Source: Lysobacterales bacterium
GTDB lineage: Bacteria > Pseudomonadota > Gammaproteobacteria > Xanthomonadales > Xanthomonadaceae
DNA: 64,000 bases
Assembly: GCA_017302135.1 (NCBI GenBank)
Contig: JAFLDZ010000002.1
Coordinates: 248,001-312,000, forward strand
Direction of reading: 5' to 3'
The notes under the pieces: model-generated
What the model saw: the letters and a program-made list of their open reading frames with translations, nothing else
Databases searched by the model: none
Told to the model about the DNA's origin: nothing
Translations under genes and position numbers: made by a program
Shown here: piece by piece, positions 46,488 through 58,536 of the stretch
Numbering within the stretch: position 1 is the first letter of the stretch
Layout of the letters: each line of letters begins with the position of its first letter

Positions 46488-48602
46488 TCAGCGCCAGAAC
46501 TTGATCAACACGGCCAGCAAAGCGATCAGGCCGAGAATCATCGCGAAGGCGTAATGGTAGAGATAGCCGGACTGGGTTCTGCGCAGCAGACCGGAGACCA
46601 GGTCGACGATCCGCGCGCTGCCGTTGACGAAGAAGCCATCGATGACCTTCTCGTCGTTCCTGCGCGCAAGCTTGCCGGCGAGAAGACCTCCGCCCGCGAA
46701 GCCGCCGATCCACAGATCGTCCATCCCGTATTTGTTTTCGAGGATCCGTCGCGCCAGGGCGAACGGCGGGAAAGCCGCGAACTTGGCCGGCAGTTCCGGT
46801 TTGATCAGATACATGAGCGTCGCCAACGCGAAACCACCAAAGGCAAGCCAGAACGCCGGCGCCATGAAACCATGCAATGCGAAAGCGACCGGGCCGTGGA
46901 ATTCTTCCTTCAGCTTGCCGATCACGTCGTTGGCTTCGTTGACGTCGATCGCGCCGAGGAAGAACGGCAACTGTGCGTGATGACCGCTCCAATCCGTGCC
47001 GAACAGCATCGGCCCGACGGTGAGGAAGCCGATCGCGACCGACGGAATCGCGAGCAGGATCAACGGGACAGTCACCACCCACGGAGATTCGTGCGGTTCA
47101 TGCGCACCGTGATGGCCATGATCGTCCTGCACGTGTTCCGCATGCGCATCGTGGTGCGCATGGTCGTCGTGACCGTGCGCGTCGTGCGCGCGACGGAAGC
47201 GCTCTTCGCCGAAATACGTCATGTACAGGAGGCGGAAGCTGTAGAACGAGGTCACGAACGCGCCCAGCAACACCGCCAGGTAGGCATAGTTCGCGAGCCA
47301 GGTCGGCGATTCATGCGCGTGGTGCGCGACAGCCTCGATGATCGTGTCTTTCGAGTAGAAGCCGCTGAAGAACGGCGTGCCGACCAGTGCCAGCGTGCCG
47401 AGCACGCTGGTCCAGAAGGTGATCGGCATGTACTTGCGCAGGCCGCCCATCTTGCGCATGTCCTGCTCGTGGTGCATGCCGATGATCACCGAGCCGGCCG
47501 CGAGGAACAGCAGCGCCTTGAAGAACGCGTGGGTCATCAGGTGATAGACAGCGGCCGAATACGCCGACACGCCGAGCGCGACGGTCATGTAACCGAGCTG
47601 CGACAGCGTCGAATACGCCACGACGCGCTTGATGTCGTTCTGGACGATACCGATCAGGCCGGTGAAGAACGCGGTGGTCGCACCGATGAACAGCACGAAG
47701 TTCAGCGCGGTCTCCGACAGCTCGAACAGCGGCGACATGCGCGCAACCATGAAGATGCCGGCGGTCACCATCGTCGCGGCATGGATCAGCGCCGAGATCG
47801 GGGTTGGGCCTTCCATCGAATCCGGCAGCCACACGTGCAGCGGTACCTGCGCCGACTTGCCCATCGCGCCGATGAACAGGCAGATGCAGATGACGGTCGC
47901 CACCGACCATTCGTAGCCGGTGAAGATCGCGACGGTCTGGCCGCCGCCGATCGTGCTGGACGCGTTGGCGAACACGGTTGCGTAGTCGAGAGTCTCGAAC
48001 CAGAACAGCACACCGGCGATCCCGAGCAGGAAACCGAAGTCACCGACGCGGTTGACAAGAAACGCCTTCATGTTCGCGAAGATCGCGCTCGGCCGCTTGA
48101 ACCAGAAGCCGATCAGCAGGTACGACACCAGACCCACCGCTTCCCAGCCGAAGAACAACTGCAGGAAGTTGTTGCTCATGACCAGCATCAGCATCGAGAA
48201 CGTGAACAGGCTGATGTAGCTGAAGAAGCGCTGGTAGCCGGGATCTTCGGCCATGTAACCGATGGTGTAGACATGCACCAGCAGCGAGACGAAGGTCACC
48301 ACGACCATCATCATCGCGGTGAGTTTATCGACCATGAAACCGACGTGGGCGTCGTAACCGGCGACATCGAAGAACGTGTACAGGTTCTGGTTGAAGGGCG
48401 AAACGCCCTGCGCGACCAACTGCCACAGGATGTAGCACGACAATGCGCAGCTGATGCCGACGCCGAGGATGGTCGCGCTGTGCGCGCCGACCCGGCCGAT
48501 GCGGCGGCCGAACAGCCCGGCGAGGATCGCTCCGATCAACGGCGCGAGGACGATCGCGACCAGGATGGACTTGGAAAGTACGTGTTCCATACCGTTGTCC
48601 AT
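46488..48602 (-). CDS. nuoL: NADH-quinone oxidoreductase subunit L
   Basis: NuoL is the distal proton-pumping subunit whose long amphipathic helix braces the membrane arm. The ATG at 48602 overlaps the nuoK stop by one base; an ATG at 48590 (MEHVLSKSI) is the alternative. At 704 residues it has about 16 helices and LHVWLPDSMEGPTPISALIHAATM. A loop at about residues 468-505 is packed with His, Asp and Ala (HDAHGHDDHAHHDAHAEH and more), a possible metal-binding insert. It is otherwise typical. Confidence 0.97.
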   Translation of the reverse strand: MDNGMEHVLSKSILVAIVLAPLIGAILAGLFGRRIGRVGAHSATILGVGISCALSCYILWQLVAQGVSPFNQNLYTFFDVAGYDAHVGFMVDKLTAMMMVVVTFVSLLVHVYTIGYMAEDPGYQRFFSYISLFTFSMLMLVMSNNFLQLFFGWEAVGLVSYLLIGFWFKRPSAIFANMKAFLVNRVGDFGFLLGIAGVLFWFETLDYATVFANASSTIGGGQTVAIFTGYEWSVATVICICLFIGAMGKSAQVPLHVWLPDSMEGPTPISALIHAATMVTAGIFMVARMSPLFELSETALNFVLFIGATTAFFTGLIGIVQNDIKRVVAYSTLSQLGYMTVALGVSAYSAAVYHLMTHAFFKALLFLAAGSVIIGMHHEQDMRKMGGLRKYMPITFWTSVLGTLALVGTPFFSGFYSKDTIIEAVAHHAHESPTWLANYAYLAVLLGAFVTSFYSFRLLYMTYFGEERFRRAHDAHGHDDHAHHDAHAEHVQDDHGHHGAHEPHESPWVVTVPLILLAIPSVAIGFLTVGPMLFGTDWSGHHAQLPFFLGAIDVNEANDVIGKLKEEFHGPVAFALHGFMAPAFWLAFGGFALATLMYLIKPELPAKFAAFPPFALARRILENKYGMDDLWIGGFAGGGLLAGKLARRNDEKVIDGFFVNGSARIVDLVSGLLRRTQSGYLYHYAFAMILGLIALLAVLIKFWR

Positions 48603-48916
48603 CAGCCTTTGAGTGTGTCGATTTCGGCGACGTTGATCGTGCGCCGATTGCGGAACAGCGTGACCAGGATCGCCAGGCCGATCGCGGCCTCCGCAGCGGC
48701 CACGGTCAGGATGAAGAACACGAAGATCTGACCGGCGGCGTCGCCGAGGTGGCGCGAGAACGCGACGAAGTTGATGTTGACGCTCAGCAGCATCAGCTCG
48801 ATCGACATCAGCAGGATGATGACGTTCTTCCGGTTGAGGAAGATACCGGCCAGGCTGATGCAGAAGAGCGCAGCGCCGAACGCCAGGTAGTGCCCGAGGG
48901 CCAGCGGTCCCATCAT
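48602..48916 (-). CDS. nuoK: NADH-quinone oxidoreductase subunit K
   Basis: NuoK is a small three-helix membrane subunit of complex I. The 104-residue protein starts [20 protein letters not shown] and contains the conserved glutamates (IELMLLSVN and [13 protein letters not shown]). The start overlaps the nuoJ stop as ATGA, and the stop overlaps nuoL by one base. Confidence 0.97.
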   Translation of the reverse strand: MMGPLALGHYLAFGAALFCISLAGIFLNRKNVIILLMSIELMLLSVNINFVAFSRHLGDAAGQIFVFFILTVAAAEAAIGLAILVTLFRNRRTINVAEIDTLKG

Positions 48917-49557
48917 GATTTCACCTCATCGGCTGCGACGGCATCGCTGTCTTGCGCCGGACGTACCGCGTCCATCTTGATCAGGCGGACCCGGTCCTGC
49001 GCACGAACGCGCGACTGCTCGCCCGGATTCTGATGCTTGGTACCGACACGGCGGCGCAGGGTCAGCATCACTGCGGCGACCACCGCGATGGTCAGGATGA
49101 CCGCAGCGACCTCGAACGGCAGCATGTACTGGGTGAACAGCGCATTGGCGAGCCAGGCGGTGTTCGACAATCCGGCCGCAGCCGCAGGATCCTCGCCGAA
49201 TGTCGACGCGAACTTCGCTTCCACGCCGATCAGGGTCAGCATCTCGATCAGCATCACCACCGCGACCAGCAAGCCCAGCGGCAGATAGCGCACGAAGCCT
49301 TCGCGCATCGGCGAAGTATCGACGTCGAGCATCATCACCACGAACAGGAACAGCACCATCACTGCGCCGACGTAGACCAGAATCAGCGCCACGCCGAGGA
49401 ACTCGGCGCCGGCCAGGATCCAGGTGCAGGCCACGGTGAAAAAGGTCAGCACGAGGCAGAGCGCGGCGTGCACCGGATTGCGCACGGTGATCACCGCACC
49501 CGCCGAAACGACGGCGACCGTGGCGAAAACCATGAATGCGAGAGTGGTGAATTCCAC
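48913..49557 (-). CDS. nuoJ: NADH-quinone oxidoreductase subunit J
   Basis: NuoJ is a five-helix membrane subunit of complex I. The 214-residue protein has [14 protein letters not shown], the [25 protein letters not shown] helix near residue 60 and a charged C-terminal tail of about 40 residues ([20 protein letters not shown]) that is longer than usual. It overlaps nuoK by four bases and follows nuoI by 40 bp. Confidence 0.96.
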   Translation of the reverse strand: MEFTTLAFMVFATVAVVSAGAVITVRNPVHAALCLVLTFFTVACTWILAGAEFLGVALILVYVGAVMVLFLFVVMMLDVDTSPMREGFVRYLPLGLLVAVVMLIEMLTLIGVEAKFASTFGEDPAAAAGLSNTAWLANALFTQYMLPFEVAAVILTIAVVAAVMLTLRRRVGTKHQNPGEQSRVRAQDRVRLIKMDAVRPAQDSDAVAADEVKS

Positions 49558-49597
49558 GGCGGCCCTCAGAAAGACTTGTTCATTCGACGATGCATGT

Positions 49598-50086
49598 TCA
49601 GCGGTAGCTGGCGTCGGCGGCGCGGCGTTCGGCGATCTCTTTTTCGAGACGGTCGCCGATGGCCAGCAGCTGCGTTTTGGTGACGATGTTCTCGCCGCGC
49701 TTTTCGAAGTGGTACTCGTGGAGATGGGTTTCCACGATCGAATCGACCGGACAGGATTCCTCGCAGAATCCGCAGAAGATGCACTTGAACAGATCGATGT
49801 CGTAGCGCGTGGTGCGGCGGGTGCCGTCGGCGCGCTGTTCCGAATCGATGGTGATCGCCAGCGCCGGGCACACCGCTTCGCACAGTTTGCAGGCGATGCA
49901 GCGCTCTTCGCCGTTCGGATAGCGGCGCAGTGCGTGCAGGCCGCGGAAGCGCGGCGACTGCGGGGTCTTTTCCATCGGGTACATCAGCGTGTACTTGGGA
50001 CGGAACAGATACTTCAGCGTCAGCCACATGCCCTGGAACAGTTCCAGCAGCAGCAGGCTCTTGAGATAGGACATCGCCTTGTTCAT
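49598..50086 (-). CDS. nuoI: NADH-quinone oxidoreductase subunit I
   Basis: NuoI carries two [4Fe-4S] clusters between the peripheral and membrane arms. The ATG at 50086 gives 162 residues. Both motifs are intact: [12 protein letters not shown] and [12 protein letters not shown]. An N-terminal amphipathic helix ([22 protein letters not shown]) anchors it. The start overlaps the nuoH stop. Confidence 0.97.
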   Translation of the reverse strand: MNKAMSYLKSLLLLELFQGMWLTLKYLFRPKYTLMYPMEKTPQSPRFRGLHALRRYPNGEERCIACKLCEAVCPALAITIDSEQRADGTRRTTRYDIDLFKCIFCGFCEESCPVDSIVETHLHEYHFEKRGENIVTKTQLLAIGDRLEKEIAERRAADASYR

Positions 50087-51165
50087 CACATCCCCGCCTC
50101 GAACACGCCGAAGAACACCATCAACGCCGTGACGAAGATCCACACGAGAGTGATCGGAATGAAGACTTTCCAGCCGAGACGCATGATCTGGTCGTAGCGG
50201 TAGCGCGGGAACGACGCACGGAACCAGATGAACAGGCTGGCGAAGAGGAACACCTTCATCAGCAGCCAGGGCCAGCCGCCCTTCCAGATCCAGTCGACCC
50301 ACGGCGACACGTCCGCCGTGATCCAGCCCTGCAGCGGGCTGAGCCAGCCGCCGAGGAAGAACAGCGCGGTCAGGAAGCTGACCAGGATCATGTTGGCGTA
50401 TTCGGCCAGGAAGAACAGCGAGAACTGCGAACCGGAATACTCGACCATGTGCCCGGCGACGATTTCCGACTCGCCCTCGACCACGTCGAACGGCGCGCGG
50501 TTGGTTTCGGCCACCCCGGACACGAAGTAGACGACGAACAGCGGCAGCAGCGGCAGCCAGAACCACTCGAACGGGCCGGCGTTGCCGGACTGCGCGACCA
50601 CGATATCGGTGATGTTGAGGCTGCCCGCCGCCATCAGCACGCCGACCAGCGCGAAGCCCATCGCGATTTCGTAGGACACGACCTGCGAGGCCGCGCGCAT
50701 CGCGCCGAGGAATGCGTACTTCGAGTTCGAGGCCCAGCCGGCGAGGATGATGCCGTACACGCCCAGCGAGGTCATCGCCAGCAGATACAGCAGGCCGGCA
50801 TTCGCATTCGACAGCACCAGCTTCGCGTCGAACGGCACCACCGCCCAGGCGGCCAACGCCGGCACCAGTGCGATCATCGGTGCGAGGATGAACAGCGGCT
50901 TGTTCGCGCTGCTCGGCTGGATCACTTCCTTGAACAGCAATTTGAAGACGTCCGCGAACGCCTGGAGGATGCCCCAACCGACGTACATCGGCCCGTGACG
51001 GACGTGCATCCAGCCGATGAGCTTGCGCTCCCAGACCACGTAGAACGCAACGGTGATGATCACCGGCATCGCGACGGCGAGAATCTTCAGCACGATCCAC
51101 AGGATCGCGCCGGTGGTGCCCATGGTCAGGATCCAATCGCGCAGGGCGTCGAACAGCATGTTCAT
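50086..51165 (-). CDS. nuoH: NADH-quinone oxidoreductase subunit H
   Basis: NuoH forms part of the quinone channel at the membrane interface. The 359-residue protein (ATG at 51165) has eight hydrophobic helices and the family loop [27 protein letters not shown], plus [21 protein letters not shown]. It overlaps nuoG by four bases. Confidence 0.97.
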   Translation of the reverse strand: MNMLFDALRDWILTMGTTGAILWIVLKILAVAMPVIITVAFYVVWERKLIGWMHVRHGPMYVGWGILQAFADVFKLLFKEVIQPSSANKPLFILAPMIALVPALAAWAVVPFDAKLVLSNANAGLLYLLAMTSLGVYGIILAGWASNSKYAFLGAMRAASQVVSYEIAMGFALVGVLMAAGSLNITDIVVAQSGNAGPFEWFWLPLLPLFVVYFVSGVAETNRAPFDVVEGESEIVAGHMVEYSGSQFSLFFLAEYANMILVSFLTALFFLGGWLSPLQGWITADVSPWVDWIWKGGWPWLLMKVFLFASLFIWFRASFPRYRYDQIMRLGWKVFIPITLVWIFVTALMVFFGVFEAGM

Positions 51166-53426
51166 GCGTCGACTCCCTTCGATGCGACCGCCGTGACGCG
51201 AACGCGTCCCGCACCAAGCGCGGCGGTCGGGCCGTAACCGGACTCGATCCAGACAGCGCCCTTGGCGACGCGATCGTCGACGACGACCTGCAGCGTTGCA
51301 GTGCCGACACCGTTGTCGACCTTGGCCATCGCGCCGTCGGCCAGCGCTGCAGCAGCGGCTTCGGCGGGATGCAGCACGATGCGCGGACCGGCATTGAGCG
51401 GATGTGCTTGCAGCGCGGCGGCGCGGCGGGTCACGCCATCGACGCGATAGATGGCCTGCGACACCGCGAGCTCGAAACCGTCGCCCGTCGCCGTCGGCGC
51501 TTTCGATGCATTGATCGCGACATCGCGCGTCCTGATACCTGCACGCAAGCCGGCAAGATCGGTGAACTCGAAGCCGGCGGCAGCGAGTTCGCCGCCGAGC
51601 GCACGCAGAACGCGCCAACCCGGGCGCGCATCACCCGGCAGTTTGCCGCCGGCGATCGCACGCTGATCGCGACCGTCGAGATTGGTCAGCGTGGCGTCGA
51701 TTTCCGGCAGCGCGCCGATCGGCAAAATCACGTCGGCGACCGAACGCGTGGATCGGCAGGCGAATTGACTGAACGCCACGACCTTGGCTGCACCCAGCGC
51801 CTTGAGTGCGCAGGCCTGGTCAGCGAAGTCGAGACCGGGTTCGATGCCGTACAGCACATACGCGGCGCGCGGATCGGCCAGCATCGCCTGCGCATCGAGC
51901 GCTGTCGGCAGCACGCCGTGGCGCGAAAGCCCCAACGCGTTGGCGCCCTGCGGAATGCGGCACAGCGCAGCGTTATGCACGGACGCGAACGCAGCGGAAG
52001 CGCTGCGGATCGCGGCGGCATGGATGGAATTTTCGGCGACCGCACCGACGATCACCGCCACTTTCGCGGCGTTGTCGAGATTGAAAGCGGCCAGCGTCGA
52101 CGCCAGTTGCGACGGTGGCACGATGGTCTTCGATTCCGCCTTGAAGGTGAAATCGAAATCGACCGGATTGACGACGTGGATCTTCGCGCCGCGCTTCGCG
52201 GCCTTGTGCAGGCGCTGATGCAGCAGCGGCACTTCATGGCGCAGATTCGATCCGACGATGACGATCGCATCGGCGATTTCGAGATCGGCGACCGACATGC
52301 CGAACTGCGCGGCGGGCGCGCCATCGGACAGGTCGTGCTGGGCGATACGGTGATCGAGATTGCCGGTGCCAAGCGCTTCGGCGAGACGGGCGAGCAGCGC
52401 GCCCTCTTCGTTCGAAGTCGCCGGGTGCACGAGCATGCCGAGCGCGTCGCCACGGTTGGCCCGCAGGATGTCGGCGGCTTTGGTCAGCGCTTCTTCCCAG
52501 CTTGCTTCGCGGAAGGTGTCGCCATCCTTGATCAGCGGCTTCACTGCGCGATCTTCGGCGCCCAAGCCCTGATGCGAATAGCGGTCGCGGTCCGACAGCC
52601 AGCATTCGTTGACCGCTTCGTTGTCGCGCGGCACCGAACGCAGCACGTCGCCGCGACGCGCGTGCAGGAACAGATTGCTGCCGAGCGCATCGTGGTAGCC
52701 GAGCGACTCCTTCGCGATCAGTTCCCAGGGACGCGCACGGAAGCGGAACACTTTATTGGTGAGCGCACCGACCGGGCACACGTCGATGACGTTGCCGGAC
52801 AGTTCGGTGGTCAACGGCTTGCCGTCGAACGTGCCGATCTGCAGATTCTCGCCGCGCTGCATGCCGCCGAGTTCGTAGGTGCCGGCGATGTCCGCAGTGA
52901 AACGCACGCAGCGCGTGCACTGGATGCAGCGGGTCATTTCGGTGGCGACCAGCGGCCCCATGTCCTCATCGGCCACGGTGCGCTTGCGCTCGGAAAAACG
53001 GCTGACCGAGCGACCATAGCCCAGCGACAGATCCTGCAGTTCGCACTCGCCGCCCTGATCGCAGATCGGGCAGTCCAGCGGATGATTGATCAGCAGGAAT
53101 TCCATCACGTTGCGCTGCGCTTTCAGCGCTTTTTCGTTGCGCGTGAATATCTTCATGCCGTCGGCGACCGGCGTGGCGCAGGCCGGCTGCGGCTTGGGCA
53201 TCGGCCGTCCGCCCATTTCGGCGTCGACCAGACACATGCGGCAGTTCGCGGCGATCGGCAGCTTCTCGTGATAGCAGAAGCGCGGAATCGGAATGCCGGC
53301 CTTGTCGGCGGCATGGATGATCATCGAGCCCTTCGGCGCGAACAGCGACTGGCCGTCGATCTCGATGGCGACATGGCCCTCGGGAACGACCGGCGCGACA
53401 GGAGCATTGACGGTTTCGGTACTCAT
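51162..53426 (-). CDS. nuoG: NADH-quinone oxidoreductase subunit G
   Basis: NuoG relays electrons through iron-sulfur clusters in the peripheral arm. The 754-residue protein has the [2Fe-2S] region [18 protein letters not shown], the His-ligated cluster region [16 protein letters not shown], the [4Fe-4S] motif [10 protein letters not shown], and a molybdopterin-oxidoreductase-like body without bound cofactor. It is shorter than the enterobacterial form (about 900). The start overlaps the nuoF stop as ATGA. Confidence 0.97.
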   Translation of the reverse strand: MSTETVNAPVAPVVPEGHVAIEIDGQSLFAPKGSMIIHAADKAGIPIPRFCYHEKLPIAANCRMCLVDAEMGGRPMPKPQPACATPVADGMKIFTRNEKALKAQRNVMEFLLINHPLDCPICDQGGECELQDLSLGYGRSVSRFSERKRTVADEDMGPLVATEMTRCIQCTRCVRFTADIAGTYELGGMQRGENLQIGTFDGKPLTTELSGNVIDVCPVGALTNKVFRFRARPWELIAKESLGYHDALGSNLFLHARRGDVLRSVPRDNEAVNECWLSDRDRYSHQGLGAEDRAVKPLIKDGDTFREASWEEALTKAADILRANRGDALGMLVHPATSNEEGALLARLAEALGTGNLDHRIAQHDLSDGAPAAQFGMSVADLEIADAIVIVGSNLRHEVPLLHQRLHKAAKRGAKIHVVNPVDFDFTFKAESKTIVPPSQLASTLAAFNLDNAAKVAVIVGAVAENSIHAAAIRSASAAFASVHNAALCRIPQGANALGLSRHGVLPTALDAQAMLADPRAAYVLYGIEPGLDFADQACALKALGAAKVVAFSQFACRSTRSVADVILPIGALPEIDATLTNLDGRDQRAIAGGKLPGDARPGWRVLRALGGELAAAGFEFTDLAGLRAGIRTRDVAINASKAPTATGDGFELAVSQAIYRVDGVTRRAAALQAHPLNAGPRIVLHPAEAAAAALADGAMAKVDNGVGTATLQVVVDDRVAKGAVWIESGYGPTAALGAGRVRVTAVASKGVDA

Positions 53427-54811
53427 GCCGTCACCTTCTCGGCCGTTGCCTGTTCAACCACGGTACCCGCGCGCTGGTCATCGACCAGGAAACGCCGGTT
53501 CACGATCGCGTATTCGAATTCGTGCCAGAAATGACGCAGGAAGCCCTGCACCGGCCATGCGGCGGCTTCGCCGAACGCGCAGATGGTGTGGCCTTCGATC
53601 TGACCCGCAGCCGCCTTCAGCATGTGCAGGTCGTCCATCGTCGCCTGCTTCTCGACGATGCGGGTGAGCATGCGATACATCCAGCCGGTGCCTTCGCGGC
53701 ACGGCGTGCATTGGCCGCAGCTTTCCTTGAAATAGAAGCGCGCGATGCGCTGACAGGCACGCACCATGCACGCGGTTTCGTCCATCACGATCACCGCACC
53801 CGAACCCAGACCGGAACCGGCCTTCTGGATCGCGTCGTAATCCATGGTCAGACCCATCATGGTCGCGGCAGGCAGCACCGGCATCGACGAACCGCCCGGG
53901 ATCACCGCTTTCAGCTGGTGGCCGTTGCGCACGCCACCCGCCAACGCCAGCAACTCGGCGAACGAAGTACCGAGACGAACTTCGTAATTGCCCGGCCTGG
54001 CGACATGGCCGGACACCGAGAAGATCTTCGGCCCACCGTTGTTCGGCTTGCCAAGATTGAGGAACCATTCGGCGCCGTTGCGGATGATCGCCGGCACCGA
54101 CGCGTAGGTTTCGGTGTTGTTGATCGTGGTCGGGCGGCCGTACAGACCGAAGTTGGCCGGGAACGGCGGCTTGAAGCGCGGCTGGCCTTTTTTGCCTTCC
54201 AGCGATTCCATCAGCGCGGTTTCTTCGCCGCAGATGTAGGCGCCGGCGCCGAGCGCGTTGTGGATATCGATGTCGAGTCCGCTACCGAGCACGTTCTTGC
54301 CCAGCCAGCCGTGCTTGTAGGCCTCGGCGGTGGCTTCTTCCAGATGCTCGAACGGTTCGTGATGGAACTCGCCGCGCAGATAGTTGTAGGCGACGGCCGA
54401 ACCGGTCGCGTAGCACGCAATGGCCATGCCTTCGATCACCGCATGCGGGTTGAAACGCAGGATGTCGCGATCCTTGCAGGTGCCCGGCTCGGATTCGTCC
54501 GAGTTGCAGAGAATGTACTTCTGCATGCCGGTGCCTTTGGGCATGAAGCTCCACTTCAGGCCCGTGGGGAAGCCCGCGCCGCCGCGACCGCGCAGCCCCG
54601 AACCCTTCACCATTTCGATGACTTGTTCCGGCGGAATCTTTTCTTCGATGATCCTGCGCAGCGCGCTGTAGCCGCCGGTCTTGAGATAGTTTTCGTAGGA
54701 CCACGGCTTGTCGAAATGCAGCGTGGTGTAGACGACCTGGTGTTCCTTCGGCGCAGGGCCGACGGGGCCGGTGACATGGGGGCCGTGCGCATTGGAGCCG
54801 TGATGTGCCAT
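53423..54811 (-). CDS. nuoF: NADH-quinone oxidoreductase subunit F
   Basis: NuoF binds NADH and FMN and holds cluster N3. The 462-residue protein has the Gly-rich nucleotide site [32 protein letters not shown], and the cluster motif [15 protein letters not shown] near residue 360. A His-rich N-terminal extension ([15 protein letters not shown]) precedes the conserved part. It follows nuoE by 13 bp. Confidence 0.97.
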   Translation of the reverse strand: MAHHGSNAHGPHVTGPVGPAPKEHQVVYTTLHFDKPWSYENYLKTGGYSALRRIIEEKIPPEQVIEMVKGSGLRGRGGAGFPTGLKWSFMPKGTGMQKYILCNSDESEPGTCKDRDILRFNPHAVIEGMAIACYATGSAVAYNYLRGEFHHEPFEHLEEATAEAYKHGWLGKNVLGSGLDIDIHNALGAGAYICGEETALMESLEGKKGQPRFKPPFPANFGLYGRPTTINNTETYASVPAIIRNGAEWFLNLGKPNNGGPKIFSVSGHVARPGNYEVRLGTSFAELLALAGGVRNGHQLKAVIPGGSSMPVLPAATMMGLTMDYDAIQKAGSGLGSGAVIVMDETACMVRACQRIARFYFKESCGQCTPCREGTGWMYRMLTRIVEKQATMDDLHMLKAAAGQIEGHTICAFGEAAAWPVQGFLRHFWHEFEYAIVNRRFLVDDQRAGTVVEQATAEKVTA

Positions 54812-54824
54812 CTCGTCGCCCGCC

Positions 54825-55352
54825 TTATTTCAAACCGTCGAGCAGCTCGTCGACTTTCGCGACGTCGAGCTTCTCGTGGTAATGACCGTTGATGACCATC
54901 ATCGGCGCGCCGCAGCACGCGGCCAGGCACTCTTCCTCGCGCTTGAGGAAGATACGGCCGTCTTCGGTGGATTCCCCGGTCTTGCAGCCCAGCTTCTTCT
55001 CGGCGTGCGCGACCAGATCTTCGGCGCCATTGAGCCAGCAGCTGATATTGGTGCAGAACGCGACGTTGTGACGACCGACTTTTTCGGTCTCGAACATCGA
55101 GTAGAAGGTCGCGACTTCGTACGCCCACACCGGCGGCAGGTCGAGATACTTCGCGACCGCGGCGATCAACTCGTCGCTCAGCCAACCGCCGTTCTGCTCC
55201 TGCGCCGCGTGCAGGCCCTGCAGCACCGCCGAACGCTTGCGATCCGGCGGAAACTTGGTCAGCCAGCGATCGATATGCGCCCGCGTCTTGTCGGACAACG
55301 CGACCATCGGGTCGACGTTGCGGCAGGCTTCGAAATTTCCAGTCGCTTTCAT
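54825..55352 (-). CDS. nuoE: NADH-quinone oxidoreductase subunit E
   Basis: NuoE carries the [2Fe-2S] cluster N1a. The 175-residue thioredoxin-like protein has the four cysteines in two pairs (CTNISC and [10 protein letters not shown]) and the family block [15 protein letters not shown]. The first 16 residues are not conserved; a start at the second methionine (MVALSDKTR) is possible. It follows nuoD by 13 bp. Confidence 0.95.
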   Translation of the reverse strand: MKATGNFEACRNVDPMVALSDKTRAHIDRWLTKFPPDRKRSAVLQGLHAAQEQNGGWLSDELIAAVAKYLDLPPVWAYEVATFYSMFETEKVGRHNVAFCTNISCWLNGAEDLVAHAEKKLGCKTGESTEDGRIFLKREEECLAACCGAPMMVINGHYHEKLDVAKVDELLDGLK

Positions 55353-55365
55353 TCTTCTCTGCGCC

Positions 55366-56673
55366 TCAGCGATCGATTTCGCCGAACACGATGTCGTAGG
55401 TGCCGATCATCGCGACCACGTCGGCCAGCATGTGGCCTTTCACGATCGTGTCCATCGACGACAGATGGGCGAAGCCCGGCGCGCGCAGATGCGCGCGGAA
55501 CGGCTTGTTCGCACCATCGGATACCAGGTAACAACCGAACTCGCCTTTCGGCGCCTCGACCGCGCAATACGTCTCGCCGGCCGGCACGCAATAGCCTTCG
55601 GTGAACAGTTTGAAATGGTGGATCAGCGCTTCCATGTCGTCCTTCATGGATTCGCGGCTCGGCGGCGCGACCTTGTAGTTGTCGATCATCACCGGGCCGG
55701 GATTCGCCTTCAGCCACTTCACGCACTGCTGGATGATGCGGTTGGACTCGCGCATTTCCGCGATCCGGACCAGATAGCGGTCGTAGCAGTCGCCCTTCAC
55801 GCCGACCGGGATATCGAAATCCACTTCGGCGTATTTCGCGTAGGGCTGCTTCTTGCGCAGGTCCCACGCGATGCCCGAGCCGCGGATCATCGGGCCGGTC
55901 ATGCCCCAGGCCAGCGCCTGTTCCGGCGGAATCACGCCGATGCCGACGGTGCGCTGTTTCCAGATGCGATTGTCGGTGAGCAGGGTTTCGTATTCGTCGA
56001 CGCGCGCCGGGAAGTCGTGGGTGAACGCTTCCAGATAATCGAGCATCGAGCCTTCGCGCCATTCGTTGAAGCGCTTGAGCTTGCCGCCCTTGCGCCACGG
56101 CGATTCGCGGTATTGCGGCATTTTTCCCGGCAGATCGCGATACACGCCGCCCGGCCGGTAATAGGCCGCATGCATGCGCGCGCCGGAGACGGCTTCGTAC
56201 ACGTCCATCAGCTCTTCGCGCTCGCGGAAGGCGTACAGGAACACCGCCATCGCGCCGAGATCCAGACCGTTCGAGCCGACCCACATCAAGTGGTTCAGGA
56301 TGCGGGTGATCTCGTCGAACATCGTGCGGATCCACTGCGCACGTTCCGGCGCCTCGATCCCCATCAGGGTTTCGATCGCACGGACGTAGGCGTGTTCGTT
56401 GCACATCATCGACACGTAATCCAGCCGATCCATGTAACCGATCGACTGGTTGAACGGCTTGGATTCGGCGAGTTTTTCGGTGCCGCGATGCAGCAGCCCG
56501 ACGTGCGGGTCGGCACGCTGGACGATTTCGCCGTCCATCTCCAGAATCAGGCGCAGCACGCCGTGCGCGGCCGGATGCTGTGGACCGAAATTGAGCGTGT
56601 AGTTGCGGATTTCCTGCTTCGATTCCGCAGCGTTGCTTGCGAAAGCTTCATTAGCCGGATGCGTCGCAGTCAT
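55366..56673 (-). CDS. nuoD: NADH-quinone oxidoreductase subunit D
   Basis: NuoD is the 49-kDa subunit forming the quinone site. The ATG at 56673 gives 435 residues; the conserved [19 protein letters not shown] lies near residue 25 and contains the quinone-site histidine. [24 protein letters not shown] and the terminal FGEIDR end are typical. It overlaps nuoC by four bases. Confidence 0.97.
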   Translation of the reverse strand: MTATHPANEAFASNAAESKQEIRNYTLNFGPQHPAAHGVLRLILEMDGEIVQRADPHVGLLHRGTEKLAESKPFNQSIGYMDRLDYVSMMCNEHAYVRAIETLMGIEAPERAQWIRTMFDEITRILNHLMWVGSNGLDLGAMAVFLYAFREREELMDVYEAVSGARMHAAYYRPGGVYRDLPGKMPQYRESPWRKGGKLKRFNEWREGSMLDYLEAFTHDFPARVDEYETLLTDNRIWKQRTVGIGVIPPEQALAWGMTGPMIRGSGIAWDLRKKQPYAKYAEVDFDIPVGVKGDCYDRYLVRIAEMRESNRIIQQCVKWLKANPGPVMIDNYKVAPPSRESMKDDMEALIHHFKLFTEGYCVPAGETYCAVEAPKGEFGCYLVSDGANKPFRAHLRAPGFAHLSSMDTIVKGHMLADVVAMIGTYDIVFGEIDR

Positions 56674-57425
56674 TTCGATGCCTCCGCCTTGCGCGCGGCC
56701 GACTCGCCGGAAGCGGTGGCGTAGCGTGCATCGTCGCGGATCACGCGCGGCACGCCGACGCGGGGTTCGACGGAAGTGACGGGTTCGTAGATCACGCGCT
56801 TCTTCTCTTCGTCGTAGCGGACTTCGACGTTGCCGATCAGCGGGAAATCCTTGCGGAACGGATGACCGACGAAACCGTAATCGGTGAGGATGCGGCGCAG
56901 GTCGGGATGGCCTTCGAAGATGATGCCGAACAGATCGAAGGCTTCGCGTTCGAACCAGTTCGAGACCGGCCAGAGATCGGTGAGCGACGCCACGATCGGC
57001 AGATCGTCGTTCTGCGCGAAGGCTTTCACGCGCACGCGGCGGTTGTGCTGTACCGACAGCAACTGCGCAACTGCGGCGTAGCGACGGTGCAACACGGACT
57101 CGATGGCTTGGCCTTCGATGCCCTGGGTCTGCTGCGTCGTGGTTTCGCCGTACTTGAAACGGCCCGCACCGCGTCCTTCGACGCCGCGGCTGAAGCCTTC
57201 GGAAGAAACGTCGGTATCCCACTCGTCGCTGCCGTAACCGAGATAGTCGACGCCGCACAGATCGACCAGCGACTCGAAACCGAACTCGTCGCGGAGCGCA
57301 GCGCAGCCGGCATGCCAATCGCCGTTCGGGAATTCGATACCGACTTCGCCGCGCGGCACGGCGACAGTGACGGTAGCGTCCGGGAATCGCGCGCGCAGGC
57401 GCTCGACGAAGGCGGTTTCTGCCAT
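56670..57425 (-). CDS. nuoC: NADH-quinone oxidoreductase subunit C
   Basis: NuoC is the 30-kDa peripheral-arm subunit. The ATG at 57425 gives 251 residues. The conserved block [29 protein letters not shown] is intact. A Gly/Thr/Gln-rich insert at about residues 72-110 ([21 protein letters not shown]) sits between the first strands and is longer than in enterobacteria. One base separates it from nuoB. Confidence 0.96.
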   Translation of the reverse strand: MAETAFVERLRARFPDATVTVAVPRGEVGIEFPNGDWHAGCAALRDEFGFESLVDLCGVDYLGYGSDEWDTDVSSEGFSRGVEGRGAGRFKYGETTTQQTQGIEGQAIESVLHRRYAAVAQLLSVQHNRRVRVKAFAQNDDLPIVASLTDLWPVSNWFEREAFDLFGIIFEGHPDLRRILTDYGFVGHPFRKDFPLIGNVEVRYDEEKKRVIYEPVTSVEPRVGVPRVIRDDARYATASGESAARKAEASK

Positions 57426-57426
57426 G

Positions 57427-58023
57427 TCAGCGGACACCCTGGATGTTGTCGCCGAAATTGGTGCCGCGACGGATCTTCTTCTGCAATTGCAGGATGCCGT
57501 AGACCAGCGCTTCGGCGGTCGGTGGGCAGCCGGGGACATAGACATCGACCGGCACGATGCGGTCGCAGCCGCGCACCACGGAATAGGAATAGTGATAGTA
57601 GCCGCCGCCGTTGGCGCAGCTGCCCATCGAGATCACCCACTTCGGGTTGGGCATCTGGTCGTAGACCTTGCGCAGCGCCGGGGCCATCTTGTTGACGAGG
57701 GTGCCGGCGACGATCATCACATCGGACTGGCGCGGCGACGGGCGGAAGACTACGCCGTAACGGTCGAGATCGAGGCGCGCGGCGCCGGCATGCATCATTT
57801 CGACGGCGCAGCAGGCCAGACCGAAGGTCATCGGCCACATCGAGCCGGTACGCGCCCAGTTCCACAGCACGTCGAAACTGGTGGTGACGAAACCATGCTC
57901 AAGCAGCGGATTGCCGTCTGCGGAGAGCAGGCTTTCGGGGCGAAGGATGTCGTCGACCCGCCCTTCCGGGATCGGGTTGTTCGCGAAATCCGCGACCTTC
58001 TGAATGGAATTGATCACGCCCAT
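57427..58023 (-). CDS. nuoB: NADH-quinone oxidoreductase subunit B
   Basis: NuoB holds cluster N2, the last donor to quinone. The ATG at 58023 ([13 protein letters not shown]) gives 198 residues. The cluster ligands are in [21 protein letters not shown] and [12 protein letters not shown] 156-bp gap with a stem-loop separates it from nuoA, the largest gap in the operon. Confidence 0.97.
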   Translation of the reverse strand: MGVINSIQKVADFANNPIPEGRVDDILRPESLLSADGNPLLEHGFVTTSFDVLWNWARTGSMWPMTFGLACCAVEMMHAGAARLDLDRYGVVFRPSPRQSDVMIVAGTLVNKMAPALRKVYDQMPNPKWVISMGSCANGGGYYHYSYSVVRGCDRIVPVDVYVPGCPPTAEALVYGILQLQKKIRRGTNFGDNIQGVR

Positions 58024-58073
58024 GTCAGCAACCACCTGCGTCAGCGTATGTATCGGCACAGGGATGTGCCGCC

Positions 58074-58099
58074 GCGGCGAAACCGTAAGGTTTCGTCGC
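58074..58099. other. Stem-loop in the nuoA-nuoB gap
   Basis: An 11-bp stem (CGAAACC/GGTTTCG core, extended by GCG/CGC) with a 4-nt loop lies in the 156-bp nuoA-nuoB gap. There is no U-run. It could affect message stability; the rest of the gap shows nothing recognisable. Confidence 0.5.
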
Positions 58100-58179
58100 G
58101 ACAAACGGGCGCGGCTTGGCCGCGGGCGCTTGTGCGGCGGTCGCGGCAGGATGCCCGATCCGGCGCATGGGTAACGAAA

Positions 58180-58536
58180 TCACTCCCATTCCAGCGCACC
58201 CTTCTTCCAGACGTAAATGAAACCGATCAACAGCAGCCCCAGGAACACGCCCATCTCGATCAGCCCGAACACGCCCAGCTCGCGAAACACCAGCGCCCAC
58301 GGGTAGACGAAGGCGATTTCGAGATCGAAGACGATGAACAGGATCGCGATCAGGTAGTAGCGCACATCGAAGCGCATCCGCGCGTCCTCGAATGCGTTGA
58401 AACCGCACTCGTAGGGCGACAGCTTTTCGGAATCGAAGCGCTTGGGACCAAGGAAGTTGCCAACGACGATCAGGGCGATGCCTATGCCGGTGGCAACGAT
58501 CAGAAACAGCAGGGTCGGCAGATATTCGGCCAGCAC
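58180..58536 (-). CDS. nuoA: NADH-quinone oxidoreductase subunit A
   Basis: NuoA is a three-helix membrane subunit. The start is the GTG at 58536 ([19 protein letters not shown]), giving 118 residues, the usual length; upstream in-frame sequence is not conserved-looking. The family block [29 protein letters not shown] is intact. It is the first nuo gene, about 225 bp after tRNA-Leu; that gap holds an 8-bp stem (58651-58675) and presumably the operon promoter. Confidence 0.96.
   Translation of the reverse strand: MLAEYLPTLLFLIVATGIGIALIVVGNFLGPKRFDSEKLSPYECGFNAFEDARMRFDVRYYLIAILFIVFDLEIAFVYPWALVFRELGVFGLIEMGVFLGLLLIGFIYVWKKGALEWE

Noticed and set aside
44907..48731. 1274-codon open frame antisense to nuoL/nuoM
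   Set aside because: Shadow of complex I genes; the product is Asp/Gln/Arg/His low complexity.
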